From NCBI GenBank assembly GCA_947627415.1, contig CANQVU010000008.1, forward strand, positions 1 to 40,023: DNA of 40,023 nt, in the 5' to 3' direction. Of this stretch, positions 8,678 through 17,923 are shown piece by piece. The DNA is from an uncultured Clostridia bacterium (lineage in GTDB: Bacteria > Bacillota > Clostridia > TANB77 > CAG-508). Position numbers and translations under genes: made by a program. The number at the start of each line of letters is the position of its first letter. Position 1 is the first letter of the stretch. The notes beneath the pieces were generated by a model, which saw only the letters and a program-made list of their open reading frames with translations, had not been told where the DNA came from and did not search any database.

Positions 8678-8689
8678 GAGTGAAATTAA

Positions 8690-9046
8690 GTGAATAATCT
8701 ATTTATAGAGTATCCAAAATGTACAACGTGCCAAAAGGCAAAAAAATGGTTAAATGGTAATAATATAAAATTTGAAGTAAGACATATTCTAGAAAATATA
8801 CCTACTAAGCAAGAGTTAGAAAAATGGATAAAATTAAGTAACAAAGAAATTAAAAAATGGTTTAATACAAGTGGATTAAAATACAAAGAATTAAACTTAA
8901 AAGAAAAACTTCCTAACATGAATGATAAAGAAAAAATAGAATTGTTAGCAAATGATGGAATGCTAATAAAAAGACCATTATTAATAACAAAAGATACAGT
9001 GCTAATTGGATTTAAACAAGATGAATGGAAGAATACATTGAAATGA
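8690..9046 (+). CDS. ArsC/Spx-family thioredoxin-fold protein
   Basis: The 118-residue protein begins LFIEYPKCTTCQKAKKWL, with a CXXC pair at Cys11 and Cys14. It continues through the IKLSNKEIKKWFNTSG and MLIKRPLL segments typical of the ArsC/YffB/Spx family. The two-Cys N-terminus resembles Spx-type redox sensors more than single-Cys arsenate reductases. GTG 8690 follows TAGGAGTG. It may reduce a thiol or arsenate substrate or act as a regulator; the exact role is open. A terminator follows at 9076. Confidence 0.85.
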   Translation: MNNLFIEYPKCTTCQKAKKWLNGNNIKFEVRHILENIPTKQELEKWIKLSNKEIKKWFNTSGLKYKELNLKEKLPNMNDKEKIELLANDGMLIKRPLLITKDTVLIGFKQDEWKNTLK

Positions 9047-9075
9047 ATTAATAATTATAATAAATAATTAAAAGT

Positions 9076-9116
9076 AAAAAATGTCGATTTATCAATAAAT
9101 TTCGGCATTTTTTATT
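9076..9116 (+). terminator. Terminator of the HD/ArsC operon
   Basis: AAAAATG-CGA pairs with TCG-CATTTTT (one G-T pair) and T-rich sequence follows. Confidence 0.75.
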
Positions 9117-9190
9117 TTTTATAAAAAATTTTTTAATATGCATACAAATTGCGACAATTTTTTTAAAAACAATATGTTATAACCACTATA

Positions 9191-9405
9191 TAAGTAATTT
9201 AAAAATTTTGGAATGTAAAACTATAAAAGTAATTTGAATTTAGTTATAAAGTATTAATTTAAATATATTAGAATGTAAATTTCTGAGAAAATGCGGAGAT
9301 CATTTATTTGCAATCATGTACTAATATAAATATAGTAGAATGTAAAAACGGAAGAGGCAATAAAAGAAGTAGAAAATAGTAATTTAAATATATTAGAATT
9401 CTAAA
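9191..9405 (+). CRISPR. Degenerate CRISPR repeats upstream of cas6
   Basis: At least four copies related to the 30-nt repeat of the main array lie between the terminator and cas6. They are at 9191-9220 (about 23/30 matches), 9251-9280 (28/30), 9318-9347 (27/30) and 9376-9405 (about 24/30). A weaker half copy begins at 9226. The gap 9281-9317 is 37 nt, the size of a true spacer; 9348-9375 is 28 nt. The last copy runs into the cas6 ribosome binding site. This is a relic array, or crRNA-like regulatory units controlling the cas operon. Confidence 0.75.
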
Positions 9406-9424
9406 GGAGGAGGTGAAAATAGAT

Positions 9425-10140
9425 ATGAGATTGAAATTGCAATTTGAATTAGAAAATAACATATTAGATATACAATATAGAAAAAGCATTATTAGTTATA
9501 TAAAACATTCAATTCAAGAATATGATAAAGATCTATTTGAAGAAATGTATAAAGACAACAATATGAAAACCTTTACATTTCGGAACAATATTTGGAAAGC
9601 CACAATTTGAAGAAGATAGAATTATATTAGAAAACAATAAATTTTTTATTATATTTTCTGCATATAACTATTTGTATGCTTTGCACTTATACAATGCATT
9701 TTTAAAACAAAAATTTCAGAAATTTTCTCTGAATAAAAATTCAATGACATTAAAAAATATAACTATGATACCAGAAAAGGAAATAAAAAGTAATATTATA
9801 ACAATCAAAATGATTTCCCCAATTGTATGTAGAAATCATGATCAAATTACTCTAAAGGATATGTATTATTGCTTTGAAAAAGAAGAATTTAATAAATACA
9901 TAAAAATTAATATTTTAGAACAAATAAAATTTGAAAAATTAGACTCAAGTATTTTAGAGGATTTTAAAATAACTCCTATAAATGCAAAAAAAGCTATGAT
10001 AAAAAATTACGAAAAAGTTTTGGAAACTTCAGTAGGAGTATTTCAACTAGAAGGTAGTAAAGAATTATTAGATTATTTATACAAAGCTCGGAATTGGTAG
10101 CAAAAAAGCAATGGGGTTTGGCTTATTCGATATTATATAA
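9425..10140 (+). CDS. cas6: CRISPR endoribonuclease Cas6 (needs two +1 shifts)
   Basis: Cas6 cleaves the repeat in pre-crRNA. ATG 9425 (MRLKLQFELE) is preferred over GTG 9413, which overlaps the AAAGGAGGAGG site. The zero frame meets CGG at 9581-9583 and soon stops. Skipping the C gives FGTIFGKPQFEED and an open frame to a second in-frame CGG at 10089-10091. Skipping that C gives AGIGSKKAMGFGLFD, the glycine-rich C-terminal loop that is the hallmark of Cas6, ending at TAA 10138-10140. The joined protein has 237 residues, the usual length. Without the shifts the gene is broken twice. With them it is complete and correctly placed at the head of the operon. It is either decoded by CGG bypass or a pseudogene. 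Confidence 0.8.
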
Positions 10141-10162
10141 AAGAAAGGAGGGAAAAATAAAA

Positions 10163-11773
10163 TTGGAAGAAATAAAAATAAGATTAAATGATTTCCTTTT
10201 TAATAGTGGAATTTTAGGCTTATATAAAATTCTAATTAATGTAGAAAAAGAAGAACTAATGAGAATAGAGGGAAATTGTTTAATCATAAAAACAGAGGCT
10301 TTAGATAATTTTGAAAATGATTATATCAAAACAATGATAGATACATATGAAGAAACAACAAAGTGGTATTCTATTATACAGAAAAAAGAATCCATAAACA
10401 ATCTTAATTTAGAAAATGAAGATGCTCAAAAGATTTTTGATGAACAATATAAATTTATAAAAAATGCCATGGAGAGTAATAGTTATAAAGCTGGATATGA
10501 GATTTTGAAAAATAAAGAAATTCAAGAAAATCCATATGAGGATATAAATTTAATAAAACAAGAAAAAGATTATAAGGAGAAAAGAAAATTATTACTAAAT
10601 ATAGTTGCACATATAGAAGGAAATAAAGAAGTTTATTGCATGAAAGATATTATATATACAAAAATTAATTGCTTTTGGAGTAATGTTGCTTTTTTAAACA
10701 GAAATGCAAATAAAAATGATATAAAAGAGGAATACAAAAAAGTATTTGTAAATCCAGCAATAGAATATATAAATTCATCACGAAAAAGTGATATTACATG
10801 TATAGAATGTGGAAATTTAATTACTAAAAAAGAAGCAATGGGAATGAGTTGGTTAAATGATGTTGGTGTGGATGTAAATAGAAAAAAATCAGGATTTTGG
10901 AATTTTAATGAAGATACATATATTTGTCCAATTTGTAATTTAGTATATTCATGTGTACCTTTAGGATTTACTTTAATTGGATCAAATGGAATTTTTGTAA
11001 ACAATAACGAAAGTATAAAATCTTTGAAAAAATATAATTCCATTTTAAAAACAGAAAGAAATTTAAAAGAGGATACATTAGAAGAAGTTTATGGGGAAAT
11101 TTTATATAACTTTATTAATAGAACAGAACAACTAGCTAATGAAAAAATGAGCAGTAATGAACCAAAAAATATACAAGTAATAAAAAGAGTTGGCGCAAAA
11201 GATAATCAAAAATATGAATTTAATATGATTTCAAAGGATAAGTTAGAAATTTTAAAAAAATGTAGTGATAATTTTAAAAACTTAATGAGTTCTAATGTAT
11301 ATCAAGAGGTTCTTAATAATTTATTAGAAGGTAAAAAACAATATAATACTATATATAAATTACTAAGAGAAAATAAGAACATTAGTGTGATAAAAAATAT
11401 AATAATAATTCAATTAAATAGTATGGGAGGGATAAACGTGCAAGATAGAAAAGAACGAATTGAAGAAATGATAAACGAAGGAGAGAATCTGAAAAAATAT
11501 TTTTATTTTGAAAAGGAAAATCAAAATAAACTAAAATCATATATATACAAATTGCAAGGTGCCTTAAAAGCTAATAATATAGAAGAATTTATGAAATTAT
11601 TCACTTTATTTTATGGAAGCTTAGGGAAACCAATGCCAAATTGTAAGGCAGTAAAAGTATTAATAGAAGAACCAGAATATTTTAGATTATTAGGTTATTC
11701 ATATGTTTATGGACTAGAAAAATTAGCAGATAAAAAACAAGAAATAAAAGGAGGAAATGAAAATGAAGAATAA
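10163..11773 (+). CDS. cas8b: Type I-B Cascade large subunit Cas8b1 (Cst1-like)
   Basis: The 536-residue protein is the likely large subunit of the type I-B effector complex, which recognises the PAM. A zinc-ribbon-like pair of CXXC motifs, C213-C216 (CIECG) and C255-C258 (CPICN), marks the Cst1/CXXC-CXXC family of the Tneap subtype. TTG 10163 is chosen because AAAGGAGGG lies upstream. The longer frame from 10094 runs back into cas6. The C-terminal 150 residues are helical and may supply an internal small subunit. cas7 overlaps its end by 11 bases, indicating coupled translation. Confidence 0.85.
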   Translation: MEEIKIRLNDFLFNSGILGLYKILINVEKEELMRIEGNCLIIKTEALDNFENDYIKTMIDTYEETTKWYSIIQKKESINNLNLENEDAQKIFDEQYKFIKNAMESNSYKAGYEILKNKEIQENPYEDINLIKQEKDYKEKRKLLLNIVAHIEGNKEVYCMKDIIYTKINCFWSNVAFLNRNANKNDIKEEYKKVFVNPAIEYINSSRKSDITCIECGNLITKKEAMGMSWLNDVGVDVNRKKSGFWNFNEDTYICPICNLVYSCVPLGFTLIGSNGIFVNNNESIKSLKKYNSILKTERNLKEDTLEEVYGEILYNFINRTEQLANEKMSSNEPKNIQVIKRVGAKDNQKYEFNMISKDKLEILKKCSDNFKNLMSSNVYQEVLNNLLEGKKQYNTIYKLLRENKNISVIKNIIIIQLNSMGGINVQDRKERIEEMINEGENLKKYFYFEKENQNKLKSYIYKLQGALKANNIEEFMKLFTLFYGSLGKPMPNCKAVKVLIEEPEYFRLLGYSYVYGLEKLADKKQEIKGGNENEE

Positions 11774-12626
11774 AGGTCTAACTATGACTATAGTATTTGA
11801 AGCAGAAAGTGCAAATTATGGAGAGGGTTATAATAATATAACTACATTAAAAAAGTTAACAAGAGGAGATGGTAATACATATACATATATATCAAGACAA
11901 GCATTGAGATATAACATAATAGAACAAATGAAGTATGATAATACTCCGGTAGAAGCAAATGGAAAAGGAGATAAAAAAGTAATTCAATTTACTCCAGATG
12001 CAAATATAGATAAATATCCAGAGATTGATTTGTTTGGTTATATGAAGACAAAAGAAGGAAATGGAGCTGAAACAAGAAATGCAGTAGTGAGATTAAGTAA
12101 TGCCATCTCATTAGAAGAATTTGAAGGAGATAATGATTTTTTAACAAACATGGGACTAGCTAAAAGAATTAATTCTAATAATTCTATTGCACAAAGTGAA
12201 ATTCATAAATCATATTACTCATACACAATAGTAGTAGATTTAGACAAAGTAGGAATAGATGGAGAATTAGAAATATCAGAAGATGAAAAAAAGAATAGAG
12301 TAAAAAATTTATTACGAACAATTCAATTCTTATATAGAGATATAAAAGGAAGAAGAGAAAATTTATCACCTGTATTTGTTATAGGAGGAGTTTATGATAT
12401 TAAAAATCCATTTTTTGAAAATAGGATTAAATTATCTAAAAACAAATTAGATACTAAAATATTAAAAGATATTATAGAATCAGATGAAGAAATAAAGAGC
12501 CATACAGAAATAGGATATATAGAAGGAATATTTGCAAATAATGATGATATAAAAGAAAATCTAAAAGCTATAAAAGTAAATGAATTCTTTAATAATTTAG
12601 TAAAAAAAGTAGAGGAGGAGTGCTAA
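11763..12626 (+). CDS. cas7: Cascade backbone subunit Cas7 (Cst2/DevR family)
   Basis: This RAMP protein forms the helical backbone along the crRNA. It has the family start (TMTIVFEAESANYGEG), the TYISRQALRYNI segment and LFGYM. ATG 11763 is preferred over 11757 because GGAGG at 11750-11754 would leave only two bases to 11757 but eight to 11763. The 287-residue length is normal. It overlaps cas8 and abuts cas5 without a gap. Confidence 0.88.
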   Translation: MKNKGLTMTIVFEAESANYGEGYNNITTLKKLTRGDGNTYTYISRQALRYNIIEQMKYDNTPVEANGKGDKKVIQFTPDANIDKYPEIDLFGYMKTKEGNGAETRNAVVRLSNAISLEEFEGDNDFLTNMGLAKRINSNNSIAQSEIHKSYYSYTIVVDLDKVGIDGELEISEDEKKNRVKNLLRTIQFLYRDIKGRRENLSPVFVIGGVYDIKNPFFENRIKLSKNKLDTKILKDIIESDEEIKSHTEIGYIEGIFANNDDIKENLKAIKVNEFFNNLVKKVEEEC

Positions 12627-13346
<720 letters not shown>

Positions 13347-13355
13347 AGGAGTAAT

Positions 13356-15566
13356 ATGGATAATTTATTTTTAGCAAAAACTTATAAAAAAAAGACAATA
13401 AAAGAACATACACAAGATTTATTAAACCAAAATAAAATATTAAAAGACATATATCCTAATATTTTAAAACAAGATGAATGGGAAATATTAGATTATGCTA
13501 TTAAATATCATGATTTAGGTAAAATAAATACTAAATTTCAAAATAAATTATATAAAAAATTAGGAATAAATTTATTAAGAGATAATATAGAAGGAGAAGA
13601 AGTATGGCATAATTTTTTAAGCCCTTATTTTATAAATATAGATAAAATAGAAGAAAAATATGGTAGAGAAATGACAAAGATATTAATGAGTAGTGTATAT
13701 TATCATCATACAAGAGACGAAAGGGAAATAACTAAGGAAACATTAAATGACTTAATAGCACAAAAAGAAAACTTAAAAGATTTTTTTGATTTAGATTTGG
13801 GCAAAATCGAAGATTCTATAGGAAGATACATATTAAAAGCAAAGGATGAAGATATTTTAAAAAGCAAATCATATATAATGATAAAAGGTCTTTTAAACAA
13901 ATTAGATTATGTTGCAAGTTTAGATAAAGAAGGAGTAAATGTAGAAGAAGATTATAAACAAAATGGTCAAACAGCATCAGATATGATTAAAAGAATTATT
14001 GATACTAGCTATAAAGGTAATTATAGAGATGTACAAAAATATATGATGAATTTACAAGATGAAAATCTAGTTGTAATTTCATATACTGGTAGTGGAAAAA
14101 CAGAAGCAGCTCTATTGTGGATTGGAAACAATAAGGCATTTTATACTTTACCATTAAAAGTATCTATTAATGCAATGTATCAAAGAATATACAATAAAAT
14201 AGGATTTAAAAAGGCGCTTCTTCTGCATTCTGATGCATATTCTTTTTATCAAGAACAGCCAGAAACTGATATTAATAGTTATGATAGAGCAAGAAGGTTA
14301 TCAGCTCCATTAATAATCACAACAGTAGATCAATTATTTAAAATAGCATTCAGATATCAAGGTTATGAAGAAATATTAGCAACTTTAAGTTATTCAAAGG
14401 TAATATTAGATGAAATTCAAATGTATTCACCACAAATGATAGCATATATTTTATTAGGATTAAAAATGATAACTGAGATTGGAGGGAAATTTGCAATTAT
14501 TACTGCAACTTTTCCACCATTATTATATCATTTTATGGACAAGCTAAGAATTCCATATAAAAAACAGGAAGAAAAATTTATCCCACATTTGTCTAACAGG
14601 CATAAAATTAAAGTCATAAAAGAAAAAGAATTTTATATAGAAAGTATAACGCAGTTATCAAAGAAAAGGAAAATTCTTATTATTGTAAATACAGTAAAAA
14701 GGGCACAGGAATTATATGATAAATTAGAAGGAAATGTACATCTATTACATGCACACTATATAAAAGCTGATAGAGATGCATTAGAAAAAAGTATAGTAGA
14801 GTTTGCTGATAAAAAGAAAGAATCAGGAATATGGATATCTACACAAATAGTAGAAGCAAGTTTAGATATAGATTTTGATATACTATTTACAGAAATGTGC
14901 TCTATTGATAGTTTATTACAAAGAATGGGTAGAGTATATAGAAAACGAAACTATGATAAAGAACAGCCAAATGTATATATTTTAGATAATAAAAATGGAG
15001 TACCATATATTATTAATTCTGATATATATGATTTTTCATTAAAAGAAGTACAGAAATATGATGGTAAAAATTTATCTGAACAATTAAAGCAAGAAATGAT
15101 AGACAATATATTTGATTTAGATAAAAATGAAAAGTTAAAAGAATCAAAATATTATAAAACTATAAAAGAAGAGATAGAAGAACTCTATGATATAATACCA
15201 AATCAAATAAATAAAAAGATTATAGATGATAAATTTAGAAATATACAAAATATAAATTTAATACCAGATAAGATATTTGACAAATTATATCAAGAAGGAA
15301 AAATAGAAAAATGGCAAAAGGCACTATCTGACTACAATATATCAAATAATAAAAAAGTAGAAATTAAAAATGAAATAATGAAATATACGATAAGTGTAAG
15401 ATATAGTAATAGACTAATATATGATAAAGATGAAATGTTTTTTAAAGGAAGCAATATTTATCGTACACAATATAAATATGAATTTGATAATAATGAATTA
15501 AAGGGAAAAGGATTAATTATAGATGATGAAATAAAAGCAGTTGATTATGGGTATTTTGATGAGTAG
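13356..15566 (+). CDS. cas3: CRISPR helicase-nuclease Cas3
   Basis: Cas3 is recruited by Cascade and degrades target DNA. The 736 residues hold an N-terminal HD nuclease (YHDLGK, H52-D53) and an SF2 helicase. Helicase motifs are Walker A TGSGKT at 244-249, DEIQ at 352-355, ITATFP, STQIVEASLDID and QRMGRVYR at 522-529. All catalytic motifs are present and the frame is uninterrupted, so interference capacity looks intact. It starts nine bases after the cas5 stop; the cas4 stump starts eight bases after its own stop. Confidence 0.95.
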   Translation: MDNLFLAKTYKKKTIKEHTQDLLNQNKILKDIYPNILKQDEWEILDYAIKYHDLGKINTKFQNKLYKKLGINLLRDNIEGEEVWHNFLSPYFINIDKIEEKYGREMTKILMSSVYYHHTRDEREITKETLNDLIAQKENLKDFFDLDLGKIEDSIGRYILKAKDEDILKSKSYIMIKGLLNKLDYVASLDKEGVNVEEDYKQNGQTASDMIKRIIDTSYKGNYRDVQKYMMNLQDENLVVISYTGSGKTEAALLWIGNNKAFYTLPLKVSINAMYQRIYNKIGFKKALLLHSDAYSFYQEQPETDINSYDRARRLSAPLIITTVDQLFKIAFRYQGYEEILATLSYSKVILDEIQMYSPQMIAYILLGLKMITEIGGKFAIITATFPPLLYHFMDKLRIPYKKQEEKFIPHLSNRHKIKVIKEKEFYIESITQLSKKRKILIIVNTVKRAQELYDKLEGNVHLLHAHYIKADRDALEKSIVEFADKKKESGIWISTQIVEASLDIDFDILFTEMCSIDSLLQRMGRVYRKRNYDKEQPNVYILDNKNGVPYIINSDIYDFSLKEVQKYDGKNLSEQLKQEMIDNIFDLDKNEKLKESKYYKTIKEEIEELYDIIPNQINKKIIDDKFRNIQNINLIPDKIFDKLYQEGKIEKWQKALSDYNISNNKKVEIKNEIMKYTISVRYSNRLIYDKDEMFFKGSNIYRTQYKYEFDNNELKGKGLIIDDEIKAVDYGYFDE

Positions 15567-15574
15567 GTGATGAT

Positions 15575-15643
15575 ATGAATATAACAGGAATTATGATTTA
15601 TTATTATTTTATACTGGTACATATTATCCAAAAGAGAGTTTAG
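15575..15643 (+). pseudogene. cas4: cas4 stump (first codons only)
   Basis: ATG 15575 with GTAGGTGATG upstream encodes NITGIMIYYYF, the typical start of Cas4 in type I-B loci. After about 12 codons the frame enters cas1-derived sequence out of frame and stops at TAG 15641-15643. The rest of cas4, including its Cys and nuclease motifs, is absent. A deletion probably joined the 5' end of cas4 to the interior of cas1 through the repeated TATTATTATT tract. The stop overlaps the GTG of the truncated cas1 (TAGTG), which would allow translational coupling. Confidence 0.7.
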
Positions 15644-16389
15644 TGTCAGGAAAATTATTGGTAAAACAAGTAGAACATTATTCAAACAGAAAAAAGAGAC
15701 TTTGCATAGCTCAGGAATTTATAGAAGCGGCTTCTTATAATATACATAGGAATTTAACATATTATAAAAACAGAGGAAAAGAATTAGAAACTCAAATGGG
15801 AGAAATAGAATACCTTAGAAAACAAATAAAATTAAGTAAAGATATAAATGAATTAATGGGTATAGAAGGTAATATTAGAAAAGTATATTATGATTGTTGG
15901 AATGAAATTATTAATCAAGATATTGGATTTAAAAAAAGAATAAAAAACCCACCTGATAATGCAATTAATTCATTAATTTCGTATGTCAATACAATTATTT
16001 ATACTAAAGTATTAAGTGAAATATATAAAACACAGTTAAATCCAACTATTAGTTATTTACATGAACCGTCTGAAAGAAGATTTTCGTTATGTTTAGATAT
16101 TGCAGAGATTTTTAAGCCAATTATAGGAGATAGATTGATTTTTTCTATGTTAAATAAAAAACAGATAACAGAAAAAGATTTTGAGGAAGGATTAAATTTT
16201 TTGTATATAAAAGATAAGGCAAGAAAGGAGATTACAAAGCAAATAGATATGAGAATGCAAACTACAGTAAAGCATAAAAAATTGGGTAGGGAAGTAAGCT
16301 ATGAATATCTTATCAGATTAGAAGTATATAAATTAATTAAGCATTTAACAGAAAACATTCCATATGAAGGGTTTAGAATATGGTGGTAA
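15643..16389 (+). pseudogene. cas1: N-terminally truncated Cas1 integrase
   Basis: Cas1 with Cas2 inserts new spacers. The open frame from GTG 15643 gives 248 residues. Cas1-like sequence (YTGTYYPKESLV) extends upstream to about 15610 without a start. Clostridial I-B Cas1 proteins are near 330 residues, so about 70 N-terminal residues (the beta domain) are missing. The catalytic helical domain is present: VLSEI (Glu), SYLHEP (His) and SLCLDIAEIFKP (acidic). Whether it is made by reinitiation and keeps activity is doubtful, and adaptation is probably impaired. cas2 starts one base after its stop. Confidence 0.75.
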
Positions 16390-16390
16390 A

Positions 16391-16675
16391 ATGTATGTAA
16401 TTTTAGTTTATGATATAGATTTAGAAGGAAAAGAAGGCCAGAAGGTTCTTAGAAATGTATTCAAAATATGTAAAAAATATTTAGTACATATACAAAATTC
16501 AGTTTTTGAAGGAGAACTTTTAGAATCCCAAATGTTTAACTTAAAAGTAGAATTAAATAAATATATTAGAAAAGATAAAGATAGTGTAATAGTATTTAAA
16601 AGTAGACATCAAAGGTGGTTAGATAAAGAATTTTTAGGAATGGTTGAGGACGATAAAACAGATAATTTCTTGTAA
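16391..16675 (+). CDS. cas2: CRISPR adaptation protein Cas2
   Basis: The 94-residue protein starts MYVILVYDI, the first beta strand with the conserved Asp. It continues with VHIQNSVFEGEL and SVIVFKSRHQ, a ferredoxin-like Cas2. ATG 16391 immediately follows the cas1 stop; the upstream in-frame extension to 16364 overlaps cas1 and is unlikely. It is intact although its partner cas1 is shortened. The leader and array follow. Confidence 0.92.
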   Translation: MYVILVYDIDLEGKEGQKVLRNVFKICKKYLVHIQNSVFEGELLESQMFNLKVELNKYIRKDKDSVIVFKSRHQRWLDKEFLGMVEDDKTDNFL

Positions 16676-16855
16676 TTTAATCTGTCGATATATAATAAGG
16701 TAAAAATATAGTACTTTGGACAGATAATGTAAATAGCATAAAACAACGATTAATACAATTATTGAAAAAAATTGATGAGGAAATGTCAAGATTTTATAAA
16801 GATAGACAGATATAGTTAATAAAAGTATTGATATTCACGGATGTATTAGCCACGT
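16676..16855 (+). promoter_or_regulatory. CRISPR leader
   Basis: This AT-rich stretch of about 180 nt lies between cas2 and the first repeat, with no gene. CTGTCGAT near the start and GGACAG further on could pair. It should contain the array promoter and the integration signals. Confidence 0.6.
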
Positions 16856-17679
16856 GTAGTAATTTAAATATAGTAGAATGTAAATGTTGAAGCACCAGTC
16901 GAGTGTGACTAGAGCAAAAAGTAGTAATTTAAATATAGTAGAATGTAAATATATGTAGTCAACTTATTGATGTATCAAGATTTAAGTAGTAATTTAAATA
17001 TAGTAGAATGTAAATTTAGTTGTAGAAAGGAGAAGTAATGGCAAAGGAAACAGTAGTAATTTAAATATAGTAGAATGTAAATTTTGTTTATTATATACGG
17101 ACGTAACGTCCTTGTCAACGTAGTAATTTAAATATAGTAGAATGTAAATAATTTACTTTGATTTATTGGTCTTAATACTGCTATGTACCGTAGTAATTTA
17201 AATATAGTAGAATGTAAATATTCCATCTCTCATTTTTGAGCTTGATATTTCTTTGTAGTAATTTAAATATAGTAGAATGTAAATGCAATTATTTCTTCTG
17301 TATTTATTTTATTGTAGTAGTAGTAATTTAAATATAGTAGAATGTAAATACATTTATTTATTAAGTGAAGAAACTATGACATATAGTAGTAATTTAAATA
17401 TAGTAGAATGTAAATGTCCTTGTATATGGACAATTTGATAAGCTTGAAGCAAGTAGTAATTTAAATATAGTAGAATGTAAATATCTTTTATTGTTTCTTT
17501 TGTGTTGTTAGCCCAAGCGTAGTAATTTAAATATAGTAGAATGTAAATTAAAGTAGGAAGCAGTTTTGGGATATTTAGAAAAGAGTAGTAATTTAAATAT
17601 AGTAGAATGTAAATATTAATGGTTCTATTTCTATCCAGCCACTATCTAGGTAGTAATTTAAATATAGTAGAATTTATCT
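16856..17679 (+). CRISPR. CRISPR array: 13 repeats, 12 spacers, type I-B
   Basis: A 30-nt repeat begins GTAGTAATTTAAAT and ends AGTAGAATGTAAAT. Repeats start at 16856, 16921, 16986, 17053, 17120, 17190, 17255, 17320, 17386, 17453, 17519, 17585 and 17650. The first twelve are identical. The last is intact for 24 bases and then diverges, which marks the leader-distal end. Spacers are 35, 35, 37, 37, 40, 35, 35, 36, 37, 36, 36 and 35 nt, all different. No spacer matched other parts of the window by eye. Identical repeats suggest recent activity even though cas1 is now truncated. Confidence 0.98.
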
Positions 17680-17878
17680 TCCACTCATAATATATTTATA
17701 TATAGTCCTTTCAACAATAGCTAAAGCCTCATAATTAGTAAGTAATTTACCGAACATGCCTATTTTTAGGTTCTCTTCTTACTATTTTTAAATTCATGTT
17801 ATAATCTCTTCGATATATTTCTGCAACTTTGTATTTGCTAAAACCCTTTTTCCACATTTGCAATATTTCTTGCTCCAT
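17674..17878 (-). CDS. Small HTH-like protein needing one +1 shift
   Basis: From ATG 17878 (GAGGTG upstream) the frame reads EQEILQMWKKGFSKYKVAEI, a helix-turn-helix-like start, for 42 codons. It then meets CGG TAA, with the CGG at 17752-17750. Skipping the C gives GGT (Gly) and continues as KLLTNYEALAIVERTIYKYI to TAA at 17674, 67 residues in all. The continuation is plausible protein and the total is compact. The stop codon lies inside the degenerate last CRISPR repeat. The function is unknown; the start recalls HTH parts of small terminase-like or regulatory proteins. Confidence 0.6.
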
Positions 17879-17923
17879 GATGTGCACCTCATAAGTAGCA
17901 TTTACATTTCTGCAAAAAATATA

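Noticed and set aside
9281..9375. A self-target of the spacer-like units near the cas promoter
   Set aside because: No convincing match to the first ten bases of either unit was seen in the upstream region.
15575..15643. The cas4-cas1 junction as another CGG bypass site
   Set aside because: No CGG is present and large parts of both proteins are missing, so this is a deletion.
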